The notes beneath the pieces were generated by a model. The model was given only the letters and a program-made list of their open reading frames with translations, was not told the DNA's origin and did not search any database. The position numbers were made by a program, and so were the translations under genes. DNA of 64,000 nucleotides from Chryseobacterium indologenes (GTDB taxonomy: Bacteria; Bacteroidota; Bacteroidia; Flavobacteriales; Weeksellaceae), in contig NZ_CP074372.1 in the NCBI RefSeq assembly GCF_018362995.1, positions 4,154,001-4,218,000 of the forward strand. The letters run 5' to 3'. Positions 49,450 through 58,331 of this stretch are shown here, piece by piece (within the stretch, counting starts at the first letter, position 1; each line of letters opens with the position of its first letter).

Positions 49450-51252
49450 TTAATCTCCGCTGATAATACTGTGGAGATTCTGCTTTAATGTTTCCAGATG
49501 AGCTTTTTTCTCATCAATGGTGTTGTAAGTGTCTCTTAAAAGAGGATTTTCCCTTGATGGTTTGTTGAAGAAAGAAAGGTTATTTTCCAGTTTTACAATT
49601 TCAGCTTCAAGATCAGAAATCTGGTTTTTGATCTTTCTTGCTTTGTCAGTAAGTTGGTTTTCAGACAGACCTTCTTCTTTTAGTTCAAGCTCGTTGATTT
49701 TGTTTATTTTCAATTTTTCTCTTAATGTCTTGTTGAATTCAGAGTTGATTGAAATTTTATCTCTAGGAACTTTACCGATGTTGTTCCATGATGTTTTGAT
49801 CTGCTCAATTCTTTCGATACTGCCTTCTTCATTGGAAACCAGTTTCAACTCATCAAGAAGTACTTTTTTGTTTTTATAGTTTTCTTTCCAGTTATCAGTG
49901 GAAGTATTGCTTTTCTCTCTGTAGTTGTTGAAGAATGCATTACATGCATCACGGAATTCATCCCAGATCTTGTTGGTCATGCTCTTTGGAACGTGGCCTA
50001 CTTTTTTCCAGTCTTCCTGCAGTTTTTTGAATAATGGAACTGAAATATCCCATTCTTCATTGTTCATATTATCCTGGGCCGTCTGGATCAGTTTTAATTT
50101 CTCTTCAAGATTCGCTTGCTGTGAACCTTTCAACGATTTGTAATAATTATTTTTCGTTGTATTAAAACCTCTGAGTGTTGTTTTGAAATCATTCCAGTTT
50201 TGGTTGGATAATTTTCTTGGAACACTTCCGGTTTTTAAGAATTCAGAGCGTAGATCTTCAACTCTTTTGATGGCATTTTGCCAGTAGTTGTGATTAGGCG
50301 TTTCTGATGGTTCAGAAAGTTTCTTAATTTCAGCGATGATCTCGTTTTTCTTTTCAAGATTTACAGTCTGCTCTTTTTCAATAGAAGCAGAAAGTTCGGA
50401 TTTTCTCTCGTGAATTTTGTTGGAAATTTCTTTGAATTCTTCCCATGTTTTTTCACGGAATTCCTCTGCAACAGGCTCAGCTTCTTCTTTCCAAAGTTTA
50501 TGAAGGTATTGAAGCTCATTTAAAGCCTTCTGGATCACCGGTTCGTTTTCCAGTTCCTTAGCACGTGCAATGATATGCTCTCTCTTTTCAAGGTTGTGAC
50601 TGTATTCCTGCTCCAGAAATTCTTTATTCAGATCCAGCATCTGGTAAAATTGGTTCAGGTGGTGGAAGTAGTTGTTATTAAGAATTTTGAATTCAGATTT
50701 TGCAACCTGTCCGGCTTTTGACCAGTCTTCTTTAATTTCACGGATAGATTTGAAAAGATTGATTCCCGGTTCAGAACTGGTATATAGATTTTTAAGTCTT
50801 TCAATAATGTTTTGACGGTGTTCAAGGTTTTTCTTCTGCTCTTCTTCCTGTCCTTTCTGGAAGCTGTCATGTTTCTCCTTGAAAATATTGACCAATGCAG
50901 AATATTTAGTCTGAGAAGGGTGCTCATAGCTGAAGTTTTCAGCAGGATTTCCGGCTTCTATATATTCATGCTTTTTATCCTCCACTTCATCATGGATATA
51001 GTGACTTGCTTTTTCCTTCAGCAGGTTGAATCTTTTGAAATTCTCGCCGGCATTGGGAGTGTTGATGATTTTCTCCATTTCCTTTAAAGCATCAGTCAGG
51101 GAAATTTCTACCTCTTCATGTTCTTCCAGGTGTTCTGCATCATCTTCATGTCGGTTTGCATCATGAGAAACGGTGTTTTCTGATGGGTCCTGAGATACTT
51201 CGTTAGGATTGTTCTTTTCTTCGTTTTCAGAAAGATTGTTTTCTGTAGTCAT
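49450..51252 (-). CDS. DUF349 repeat protein
   Basis: A 600-residue, highly charged, largely helical protein. After an acidic, low-complexity N-terminus (about residues 1-60) come several DUF349 repeats of about 75 residues, each with a W-K-x-x-G-x-V/x-P/A-K or similar core (SKAGQVAKSEF, KTGSVPRKLSNQNWNDF, KKVGHVPKSMTNKIWDEF, NNIGKVPRDKISIN). The function of DUF349 is unknown. It probably forms extended coiled coils. A longer frame from 51309 is not preferred; the ATG at 51252 starts a typical MTTENN terminus. Confidence 0.88.
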   Translation of the reverse strand: MTTENNLSENEEKNNPNEVSQDPSENTVSHDANRHEDDAEHLEEHEEVEISLTDALKEMEKIINTPNAGENFKRFNLLKEKASHYIHDEVEDKKHEYIEAGNPAENFSYEHPSQTKYSALVNIFKEKHDSFQKGQEEEQKKNLEHRQNIIERLKNLYTSSEPGINLFKSIREIKEDWSKAGQVAKSEFKILNNNYFHHLNQFYQMLDLNKEFLEQEYSHNLEKREHIIARAKELENEPVIQKALNELQYLHKLWKEEAEPVAEEFREKTWEEFKEISNKIHERKSELSASIEKEQTVNLEKKNEIIAEIKKLSEPSETPNHNYWQNAIKRVEDLRSEFLKTGSVPRKLSNQNWNDFKTTLRGFNTTKNNYYKSLKGSQQANLEEKLKLIQTAQDNMNNEEWDISVPLFKKLQEDWKKVGHVPKSMTNKIWDEFRDACNAFFNNYREKSNTSTDNWKENYKNKKVLLDELKLVSNEEGSIERIEQIKTSWNNIGKVPRDKISINSEFNKTLREKLKINKINELELKEEGLSENQLTDKARKIKNQISDLEAEIVKLENNLSFFNKPSRENPLLRDTYNTIDEKKAHLETLKQNLHSIISGD

Positions 51253-51327
51253 AGCAAATCTTTTATGTGAGTGGCGTTTTATATCCTTTAAATATAGCTG
51301 TAAGGCCAATTAATGCACTAATTTATG

Positions 51328-52065
51328 TTATTTTTTTTGAAAATTCCAAATTTCCCAAGCTTTTTCTGCTTGCTGTTCAAGCATATAATACCCGTTCACT
51401 GTCTTTGCTCCTTTTTCAGAGGCATTGATGATGAATTGAGTATAGTTGGGATTGTAAATCAGATCGATGATCAGGTGTTCAGAAGAAAGCCCGTCAAAAG
51501 GAAAGTTCAGACAATCTTTAACATTCGGGAAAGTACCTACCGGAGTGCACTGAATAATTATTTTATGTTCCGCAACGGTTTCTTTATCAAGGTTTTCAAA
51601 ATTGATTTCCGTACTTCTTGAAATGGTTACAGAAGGGATATTATGTTTATCTAAAGCATATTTTACAGCTTTTGCAGCGCCTCCGTTCCCTAAGATCAGT
51701 GCTTTGTCCTGAGAAGGGGTTTTGTGTAAAAGAAGAGTCTTTTCAAATCCGTAAGCATCCGTATTGTAGCCGGTTTTTTTTCCATCCTGGATAAGAACAC
51801 AGTTTACCGCACCTATTTTCTCCGCCTCATCGCTTAATTCATCAAGATAATCAATGATTTTTTCTTTGTAGGGAATGGTAACATTGAATCCTAGCAGGTC
51901 CGGAGAAGCAAAAAGGTTTTCCACTTCATTGATCTCGTTCAGATCAAAAATATCATAGGAGAAGTTCTTCAGCATGAGCTTTTGGAACTTATTTTCGAAG
52001 AATTTTTTAGAAAAAGAATAAGAAATGTTTTTTCCTATCAATCCTAATTTTTTATTGGAATCCAT
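51328..52065 (-). CDS. aroE: shikimate dehydrogenase
   Basis: A 245-residue NADPH-dependent enzyme of aromatic amino acid synthesis. Shikimate-binding SYSFSKKFF (S17, S19) and GFNVTIPYKE with the catalytic Lys are seen, as are NTDAYGFE with the catalytic Asp and the nucleotide-binding LILGNGGAAKAV. It is slightly shorter than E. coli AroE (272), as is usual in this phylum. It lies between a DUF349 gene and the endonuclease gene, with a terminator just upstream. Confidence 0.96.
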   Translation of the reverse strand: MDSNKKLGLIGKNISYSFSKKFFENKFQKLMLKNFSYDIFDLNEINEVENLFASPDLLGFNVTIPYKEKIIDYLDELSDEAEKIGAVNCVLIQDGKKTGYNTDAYGFEKTLLLHKTPSQDKALILGNGGAAKAVKYALDKHNIPSVTISRSTEINFENLDKETVAEHKIIIQCTPVGTFPNVKDCLNFPFDGLSSEHLIIDLIYNPNYTQFIINASEKGAKTVNGYYMLEQQAEKAWEIWNFQKK

Positions 52066-52076
52066 AGATCAAATGT

Positions 52077-52102
52077 AAAAAAAAGACCGGATAAATCCGG
52101 CC
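52077..52102 (-). terminator. rho-independent terminator after the endonuclease gene
   Basis: GGCCGGAT and ATCCGGTC (minus strand) form an 8-bp stem with one G-T pair and a two-base loop, followed by eight U residues (52077-52084). It separates the endonuclease gene from aroE. Confidence 0.85.
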
Positions 52103-52126
52103 TTGGTTTGAAATATTTTTTAATAA

Positions 52127-53917
52127 TTAATCTACGATAAATTTAGTAGAGAAATTATCTGTTTTCAGGATGTAAGTTCCTTTTACAATACCTTTAAGGT
52201 TGATTTTATTTGAATTTTTGAAAGGATTAGCGATCGTTTCAATTAATTTTCCTGAAAGGTCATAGATGTCGGCTTTTGAAATTTTGCTAAGGTTTTCTCC
52301 TTTTACAAATAATTCATTGTTTCTTACCGGGTTAGGGTAGATCGTGAATTCTGATTTATCTTTTTGAGTTTCAACAGTTCCTAATGTACCGAAACATGCC
52401 CAGGTAAGGTCATCCAGAGCAACTCTGTTGGAATTAGAAGAGTTGGTCAGCTTTATAACAACATTTCCGCTTACGTTTATATTGTTAATGGTAGTTGTAG
52501 TAACAACGTTACTGTAAGGAATAGTTCCTACATTAACATCATTTACAAAAACATTGAAATATCCTGCACTTCCTGAGAATTTTAATTGTGTTGTTAAAGT
52601 TAAATTCTGGATTCCGCTTGAAAGTGTTGAACTTGTTAAAGAACCATTTCTAATGGTAATGGCTTTGTTGTTGATAGTCTGGTCAACTCTTGCGTCTGTA
52701 GCAGTCCAGGAAATTCCGTTGTTTGTCCAGTTTGCTGTCAGATAAGTATTTGGTGCACCGGTGATGGTTTCAAAATTTTCTGTTCCACAGCTTCCGCCTC
52801 CTGCAGGAGTGTCAAGAGTAGTTTCTGTAGCCGTTGTACTTTGTGGAGAAGAGTTCCCAAAAGCATCTTTAGCAATTACATAGAAAGTATATTGAGTAAG
52901 TGGAGCTAATCCAGGTACAACAGTAGAAGTTGTTGTACCGGAAACATTAGCTTTTAATGCACCGTTAGCATAAACCTGGTAAGAAGTTACTCCTACGTTA
53001 TCTGTAGCGGCAGTCCAGCTTACAGCGATAGAGTTGGAGGTTGGGTTGTTGGCAACAACATTGGTTGCTGCTGTAGGAGCCTGGTTATCAATTACCGGAG
53101 AACCCCAGATTTGAGTAACATATTCAGGGTGATCAATAAAAGGATTTCTGTTTCCCTGATATGTATAAGAAGCATTGTTTCTAGCAATTTCTTCTGCAGA
53201 TACAGGATCCATTGCATTCCATGCTAAATATTGATTCAGTGCCCAAGGCTGTAATCCAGGAAATGCAGTGTTGCCAAGCATATCACCGGAAGTGAAATTA
53301 GAAAGCTGGCCTTCGTATCTTGTTACAAAATAAAAGAACATTCTGGCAATATCTCCTTTAAAAGCATCAATGGGCTCAAATACAGTACCTGAGTACCCTG
53401 GAGATACGGATGTCCCTAATTTTGATCCGTTTTTAGAGATGAAAGAAGTAGCACCAACAACTCCGAAGGGATAGTTTGACCTCATTCCGTTTACTTTTCC
53501 ATCGGTAGCACGGATAAAATGAATATCAGCTACCATAGGAGAAGCACTGTTGAATAAACTCTGTGGAATTACGTGTTCTCTGTTGTAGCAGTCACCTTCA
53601 TTAGCGTAACCATTAGATCCACATTGATTGGTTCCCAGGATGAAATTATAGTCATCCGGTCCATTTGGATTTTCAGAATAAATATCCAGAATAGTTCCGT
53701 CGTTTTCATAAAAATAATCACGGTCAGTAGTAGCATAGCCTGTCCATAAACCACTATAGCCATGATCTACATGTCCATTGGTGATGATGGTTTTAAGAGC
53801 CGTTTTAAGAGCAGCACCTGTTAAGGTTGGCGATTGATTGTAGTATCCTGCCGGAGCCTGTGCCAAAGCGCCTATAAATGTTACGCTTAAAAGAAAAAAA
53901 GATAAAAGTTGTTTCAT
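52127..53917 (-). CDS. secreted endonuclease I-family nuclease with fibronectin III and T9SS sorting domain
   Basis: A 596-residue exported nuclease. Signal peptide (ends near ALAQ, residue 20); endonuclease I domain (about 40-270) with the catalytic NREHVIPQSLF and ADIHFIRATDGKVNGMRSNYPFG; fibronectin type III domain (about 278-368); a beta-sandwich region (about 375-510); and a C-terminal type A T9SS sorting domain beginning FTIYPNPV and ending in FSTKFIVD. It should be exported by the type IX system and act as an extracellular DNase or RNase. Its large, modular length is normal for such secreted enzymes. Confidence 0.93.
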   Translation of the reverse strand: MKQLLSFFLLSVTFIGALAQAPAGYYNQSPTLTGAALKTALKTIITNGHVDHGYSGLWTGYATTDRDYFYENDGTILDIYSENPNGPDDYNFILGTNQCGSNGYANEGDCYNREHVIPQSLFNSASPMVADIHFIRATDGKVNGMRSNYPFGVVGATSFISKNGSKLGTSVSPGYSGTVFEPIDAFKGDIARMFFYFVTRYEGQLSNFTSGDMLGNTAFPGLQPWALNQYLAWNAMDPVSAEEIARNNASYTYQGNRNPFIDHPEYVTQIWGSPVIDNQAPTAATNVVANNPTSNSIAVSWTAATDNVGVTSYQVYANGALKANVSGTTTSTVVPGLAPLTQYTFYVIAKDAFGNSSPQSTTATETTLDTPAGGGSCGTENFETITGAPNTYLTANWTNNGISWTATDARVDQTINNKAITIRNGSLTSSTLSSGIQNLTLTTQLKFSGSAGYFNVFVNDVNVGTIPYSNVVTTTTINNINVSGNVVIKLTNSSNSNRVALDDLTWACFGTLGTVETQKDKSEFTIYPNPVRNNELFVKGENLSKISKADIYDLSGKLIETIANPFKNSNKINLKGIVKGTYILKTDNFSTKFIVD

Positions 53918-53997
53918 TTATTTAAAATTGGGGCGTAAAGGTACGAAAAAATGAAACCGAAGTGTATTAACTTAATGTAATATATAAACTTAGATTC

Positions 53998-55203
53998 TTA
54001 GTTCTTAGTAATATATTCCTTGCTGATTTTTGAAAAGAACCATGAAATAGTGATTCCAAACAGAGAAGCTGTAAGGGCTACGATAAGATAATTTTTTCCT
54101 ACAATTTTTACCGGGAATGGCAGCACTTCATTGGCTCTGAAGAACTCTGTGTAAAGCTGGAAGTAGCAAAGTGCAGTTCCAAGAATCAATCCCGTAATGA
54201 CCCCGGAAACAACAATAAGAAGGCCGGTGTAGAAATAGGTCAATCTTAAATGGCTTAAAGGAAAACCAAGTGAAATAAGTGATTTTGCCTGTTCCTTTTT
54301 ATCAAGCTGGAGGATAATGATCGCTCCTGCAAGATTAAAGGTGGTAATGAAGATAACCAGTGCGAAAATCAGGTAGATGAAAAGCTTTTCAGTATTGATC
54401 ATTTTCCAGAAAGCGGCATTTTCCTCTTCCTTGGTTTTGATCTCAATATTTTTTCCGAGAGAAGAAAGCAGGCTTTGTTTTACAGCATCTGCATTTTCCG
54501 GATTTTTTAATTTAATAACAATCTGGTAAGCTGACTTTTTGGGAAGGTTAAGTAATTCTTCCGCAAGTTCAATAGGAGAGATGATATAATTGTCCAGCTG
54601 ATCTTTTCCAGGGAAAACACCGGTTACCGAAATATCTCTTTTATTATAAATGTCTTCTTCTTTATTAATAATCCCTGTTCCCGGTTTGGGCATAAAGACT
54701 GTTGCATAATGGTTGGAAGAATCCACAGGGATTGAAAGTCTGTTATCCAGACTGTTTTCCATCAATACTTCATTGGAATATTTGAAGCTTGGATACGTTC
54801 CGTAGAAAACATCTTTATTGATAGGGTTTACTTTGATATAAGCAGAATCAACACCTCTTAAATAGGCAATATCTCCTTTCCCATTGAAGCTAATGTATAC
54901 TTTTTCTTCAATAATACGGGAAAAACTGCTGATTTGTTTATGACTGCCTAATACTTTATTGACGGTATCCAGATTTTTAATGGTTTTTCCGGAAATGCTT
55001 TTTATGGTAAGGTCAGCATGAAGATTAGAAATAAGGTCTTTATTCAGATCTTCAAGACCTGAAAAAACAGAAATAATGACGAACATTGCAGCCACAGCAA
55101 CCGTCATGGCACCTACGGCCAGCCACGTAATGAACGTAACGGCAGTACTTCCTTTTTTAGCTAAAAGGTATCTGGATGCTATGTAAAATGCAATATTCTT
55201 CAA
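53998..55203 (-). CDS. FtsX-like ABC transporter permease (LolC/E type)
   Basis: A 401-residue inner-membrane protein with four transmembrane helices (about residues 20-48, 270-295, 320-345 and 370-392) and a large periplasmic domain between the first two, the layout of LolC/LolE and MacB-like permeases. The start IASRYLLAKKGSTAVTFITWLAVGAMTVAVAAMFVII is typical of lipoprotein-releasing permeases. The ATPase partner is not in the window. It starts three bases after rbfA, so they share an operon. Confidence 0.88.
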   Translation of the reverse strand: MKNIAFYIASRYLLAKKGSTAVTFITWLAVGAMTVAVAAMFVIISVFSGLEDLNKDLISNLHADLTIKSISGKTIKNLDTVNKVLGSHKQISSFSRIIEEKVYISFNGKGDIAYLRGVDSAYIKVNPINKDVFYGTYPSFKYSNEVLMENSLDNRLSIPVDSSNHYATVFMPKPGTGIINKEEDIYNKRDISVTGVFPGKDQLDNYIISPIELAEELLNLPKKSAYQIVIKLKNPENADAVKQSLLSSLGKNIEIKTKEEENAAFWKMINTEKLFIYLIFALVIFITTFNLAGAIIILQLDKKEQAKSLISLGFPLSHLRLTYFYTGLLIVVSGVITGLILGTALCYFQLYTEFFRANEVLPFPVKIVGKNYLIVALTASLFGITISWFFSKISKEYITKN

Positions 55204-55206
55204 GAT

Positions 55207-55566
55207 TTATAAAACAGGATTGTCGCCTTCGCCTCTTAACTCTCTTTCCAGTTTTTCAACATCATCCAGAGCAGTGTCAAGGTAAAAGTTAAGCTGTGGA
55301 ATGATACGTACCTGTTTTGACATTTTCTGTCCGATGAAATTTCTGTATTGAGGTTTGTTTTCTTCAATCTCCTTCATCACAGCGGTACGGAATTCCTGTG
55401 GGAAAATGCTTAAATAAATCTTAGCAATTCCTAAGTCAGCAGTTACTTTTACATCTGAAACAGATACTAAAATACTCTGTTTGCTTTCTGCAGCCTGTTT
55501 GCGGAAAAGCTCTGCGAAGTCTTCCTGAATAATCTGTGCTACTTTTCTTTGTCTGTTACTTTCCAT
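55207..55566 (-). CDS. rbfA: 30S ribosome-binding factor A
   Basis: A 119-residue KH-fold protein for late 30S maturation. It opens MESNRQRKVAQIIQEDFAELFR and has the family patterns ILVSVSDVKVTADLGIAKIYLSIF (about residues 31-54) and VRIIPQLNFYLDTALDDVEKLERE at the C-terminus. Its promoter -7 element ends only eight bases before the ATG, as for ruvX. Confidence 0.95.
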   Translation of the reverse strand: MESNRQRKVAQIIQEDFAELFRKQAAESKQSILVSVSDVKVTADLGIAKIYLSIFPQEFRTAVMKEIEENKPQYRNFIGQKMSKQVRIIPQLNFYLDTALDDVEKLERELRGEGDNPVL

Positions 55567-55574
55567 AATTTCTG

Positions 55575-55582
55575 CAAATTTA
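55575..55582 (-). promoter_or_regulatory. -7 promoter element eight bases before the rbfA start codon
   Basis: TAAATTTG on the minus strand fits TAnnTTTG and is followed by CAGAAATT and the ATG at 55566. A second TAAATTTG on the same strand is at 55626-55633. Confidence 0.6.
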
Positions 55583-55583
55583 G

Positions 55584-55591
55584 TACTTTTG
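55584..55591 (+). promoter_or_regulatory. possible -7 promoter element for the epimerase gene
   Basis: TACTTTTG fits TAnnTTTG but lies 68 bases before ATG 55660. It is side by side with the rbfA element on the other strand. Confidence 0.4.
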
Positions 55592-55659
55592 TTTGAATTG
55601 ATACTTTGAAATTCAACAGGAGTATCAAATTTACGATTTAATTATATTTATTAGTATTT

Positions 55660-56058
55660 ATGAAGCTAGAACATATTGGTATTGCTGTAAAGTCTTTAGG
55701 TGTTTCTGATGAGCTTTTTGCCAAATTATTGGGAAAAGAATCCTATAAAAAAGAATCCGTGGAAAGAGAAGGGGTTGTAACTTCTTTCTATAAAACAGGA
55801 GAAAGTAAAATTGAGCTGTTGGAAGCCAGTAATTCTGAAAGTCCGATCTCAAAATTCATCGATAAAAAGGGTGAAGGCATCCATCATCTGGCATTTGGCG
55901 TTGAAAATATTGTGGAAGAAGTGAAAAGACTGAAAAAAGAAGGATTTCAGTTTATCTCCGAAGAACCGAAAGAAGGTGCTGATAATAAATTAGTTGTCTT
56001 CCTGCACCCAAAGTCTACAAACGGCGTGCTGGTAGAACTTTGCCAAGAAAAGCAATAA
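55660..56058 (+). CDS. mce: methylmalonyl-CoA epimerase
   Basis: A 132-residue glyoxalase-fold enzyme that interconverts (R)- and (S)-methylmalonyl-CoA in propionate metabolism. Metal ligands are seen in MKLEHIGIAV (H5), IHHLAFGVEN and the terminal VLVELCQ; other signatures are KIELLEA and the FLHPKSTNGVLVEL end. It is divergent from rbfA, and no mutase subunit gene is nearby. Confidence 0.93.
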   Translation: MKLEHIGIAVKSLGVSDELFAKLLGKESYKKESVEREGVVTSFYKTGESKIELLEASNSESPISKFIDKKGEGIHHLAFGVENIVEEVKRLKKEGFQFISEEPKEGADNKLVVFLHPKSTNGVLVELCQEKQ

Positions 56059-56063
56059 AAAAT

Positions 56064-56093
56064 TTTGTAGTGAAAGAAATTTTACTATTTTTG
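56064..56093 (+). promoter_or_regulatory. promoter of the tRNA gene (TTTG-N18-TATTTTTG)
   Basis: TTTG at 56064-56067 and TATTTTTG at 56086-56093 are 18 bases apart. The mature tRNA begins at 56121. Confidence 0.6.
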
Positions 56094-56120
56094 CAAACAC
56101 AAAATTTAACCAAGTTTTGA

Positions 56121-56194
56121 GGTCCTATAGCTCAGTTGGTTAGAGCACCTGACTCATAATCAGGTGGTCCCTGGTTCGAGCCCAGGTGGGACCA
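56121..56194 (+). tRNA. tRNA with anticodon CAT (elongator Met, or Ile2)
   Basis: A complete cloverleaf of 74 bases: acceptor GGTCCTA paired with TGGGACC, D-arm GCTC/GAGC, anticodon stem CCTGA/TCAGG with loop CTCATAA (anticodon 56155-56157), variable loop, T-arm with GTTCGAG, and discriminator A. The CCA end is not encoded. CAT can be elongator tRNA-Met or the lysidine-modified tRNA-Ile2; the initiator tRNA is excluded by the C-less acceptor mismatch and the lack of the three-GC anticodon stem. Confidence 0.95.
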
Positions 56195-56206
56195 CTTTTT
56201 AAATCA

Positions 56207-56237
56207 AGCACTTACAGAAATGTAGGTGCTTTTTTTG
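56207..56237 (+). terminator. terminator after the tRNA gene
   Basis: AGCACTTACA (56207-56216 with the preceding A) pairs with TGTAGGTGCT (56221-56230) across a GAAA loop, with one G-T pair, followed by seven T residues. The remaining gap to the phosphatase gene (56238-56483) is AT-rich and shows no gene. Confidence 0.85.
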
Positions 56238-56483
56238 CTCATTCTTTATTTCAGGGTGTTGTAGTATTGTCTTAATTACTATAATTCAATTTGTTCTATT
56301 TAATCAGATGATAAAAAAGAGTGTTGAGTGAGATTTTTTTCTCTGTATCCATCAAAACCATACATGCCATAATAATTTCCTATGCGTAACATTAAACATT
56401 TGTTTAAAAAACCATAAAATACATTTAAAATTCAGTTAACAGTCTTCTTCCACAGATACCGTTGCTTTGCAAAAAAAGTAATG

Positions 56484-58232
56484 ATGGAAAACAATAACCA
56501 ATTCAACAGAAGAAGATTTCTTAAAAATTCACTATTGGCAGCCGGAGGAATTTTCATTGCTCCTTTAATTGAAAGCTGCAGCGATGATTTTACTGAAAAC
56601 GGTAATGCCCCTGACGATCTCAAAAACGGAGGATTTGAATCAGGAGTGGCAAGTTTTGATCCAAGTGCAACGGGAATCATCATCTGGACAAGATATTCTA
56701 AGGGTACTGATGCGGAAATTACATGGGAAATCAGTAAAAACAGCAACTTTTCAGAAGTGGTAAGAAGAGGGCAGACAAATGCTACTGGAGTGAATGATTT
56801 TACAATAGCAGTTGATGTTCAGAATATCTCCTCTAACACAAAATATTACTACAGATTCTATAATACGAAAACTAAAGAAGTAAGTGTAACGGGGGAAACC
56901 CTTACTTTGCCTTCAAAATCAGATGCTGTAAATGAAGTGAAAATGGCGGTGGTGTCATGTTCCAATTTTCCTGCAGGACTTTTCAATGTCTATGGGGCGA
57001 TTGCAAAATCTGATGCCGATGTAGTGGTGCATCTTGGAGATTACATCTATGAATATGCTCCGGGACAATACGGAACAAACCCTTACACCAATCAATTAGG
57101 AAGAGCCCATCAGCCTGCTAAGGAGATTCTTAACCTCAGCGATTACAGAGAACGATACAGACAGTACAGAGGTGACAAAAATCTTCAGCTTCTTCACCAG
57201 AAAAAACCATTCATCTGTGTTTGGGATGATCATGAATTTGCCAATGATACCTATAAAACCGGAGCTGAAAACCATCAGCCTAATGAAGGCGATTTTCAGG
57301 TAAGAAAAATGGCAGCCTTCCAGGCATACAGCGAATACATTCCTCTTAAAACAGGGAAAGATATGAGAATTTACAGAAGCTTCAACTTCGGAAATATCGT
57401 TTCTCTTTATATGATGGATACCAGGGTAATTGCAAGAGATAAGCAAATGGAATATTCTGATTATCTTGATAATGCAGGAAACTTCAATCAGGTGCAATTT
57501 AAAACAGATTTCCTGAGTACCAGCAGAAAACTGATCGGGAACGAGCAGATGTCATGGCTGGGTTCTCAGATCAATGGGGATACTGCAAAATGGAAAGTAC
57601 TTGGACAGCAGATTTTAATGACTAAAATGATGGTTCCTGCAGAACTTCTGATGTTACTGAATCAGATTTTAGCAGAAATAAAACAAAACGGAAGCGCACA
57701 GCCGGCTACCATGCAGGCCCTTCAGAATACCATCGCACAATTAATTATTCTTAAGACAAGATACCAACAGCAGGACCCGACATTAACACCACTGGAAATT
57801 GCCAGAATCACAACTACTTTACCCTATAATTTAGATGCCTGGGATGGATATTTTATGGAAAGAGAACAGCTGTATTCCATTCTTGCAGGGAAAAATATAG
57901 TGGTGTTGGCAGGAGATACCCATAATGCATGGTTAGGAAAACTGACAGATGCCCAAGGGAAATTTATCGGAACCGAACTGGCGTGCAGCTCCGTTTCTTC
58001 TCCGGGATTGGAAGGCTATCTTGGAATCACATCTGATCCTACAAAAGCAATAGAACTGGCACAGGCTTTTTCATTACTCATTGATGACCTAGATTATGCC
58101 AATCTCTATAAAAGAGGATATCTGCATGTGAAATTTACAATGGGAAGTTCCGTGGCGGAATGGAGATTTGTAGACAACGTCATCTCCGATACATACAATA
58201 TAACGACAGAAAAAACATATACAATTTCATAG
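56484..58232 (+). CDS. PhoD-type alkaline phosphatase with Tat signal
   Basis: A 582-residue exported metallophosphatase. The N-terminus NRRRFLKNSLLAAGG is a twin-arginine signal, and LIESC (cysteine near residue 31) adds a lipobox, so it may be a Tat-exported lipoprotein. A PhoD N-terminal beta domain (about 45-145) is followed by the catalytic domain with VVSCSNF, HLGDYIYEYAPGQYG, VWDDHEFANDTYK, LGQQILM and LAGDTHNAW. PhoD enzymes release phosphate from phosphomono- and diesters. An additional ATG lies three bases upstream. Confidence 0.93.
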   Translation: MENNNQFNRRRFLKNSLLAAGGIFIAPLIESCSDDFTENGNAPDDLKNGGFESGVASFDPSATGIIIWTRYSKGTDAEITWEISKNSNFSEVVRRGQTNATGVNDFTIAVDVQNISSNTKYYYRFYNTKTKEVSVTGETLTLPSKSDAVNEVKMAVVSCSNFPAGLFNVYGAIAKSDADVVVHLGDYIYEYAPGQYGTNPYTNQLGRAHQPAKEILNLSDYRERYRQYRGDKNLQLLHQKKPFICVWDDHEFANDTYKTGAENHQPNEGDFQVRKMAAFQAYSEYIPLKTGKDMRIYRSFNFGNIVSLYMMDTRVIARDKQMEYSDYLDNAGNFNQVQFKTDFLSTSRKLIGNEQMSWLGSQINGDTAKWKVLGQQILMTKMMVPAELLMLLNQILAEIKQNGSAQPATMQALQNTIAQLIILKTRYQQQDPTLTPLEIARITTTLPYNLDAWDGYFMEREQLYSILAGKNIVVLAGDTHNAWLGKLTDAQGKFIGTELACSSVSSPGLEGYLGITSDPTKAIELAQAFSLLIDDLDYANLYKRGYLHVKFTMGSSVAEWRFVDNVISDTYNITTEKTYTIS

Positions 58233-58267
58233 TTTCAATTTAATTATATCTTATTTTCAATTTGGTA

Positions 58268-58300
58268 AAAAGAGTCATGGTGTGCCACTGTGGCTCTTTT
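58268..58300 (+). terminator. hairpin terminator after the PhoD gene
   Basis: AAAAGAGTCA (58268-58277) pairs with TGGCTCTTTT (58291-58300), with one G-T pair. The T residues of the right arm act as the run. Confidence 0.65.
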
Positions 58301-58331
58301 ATAGTATTCACTTTTTTCGTATCTTGAACAG

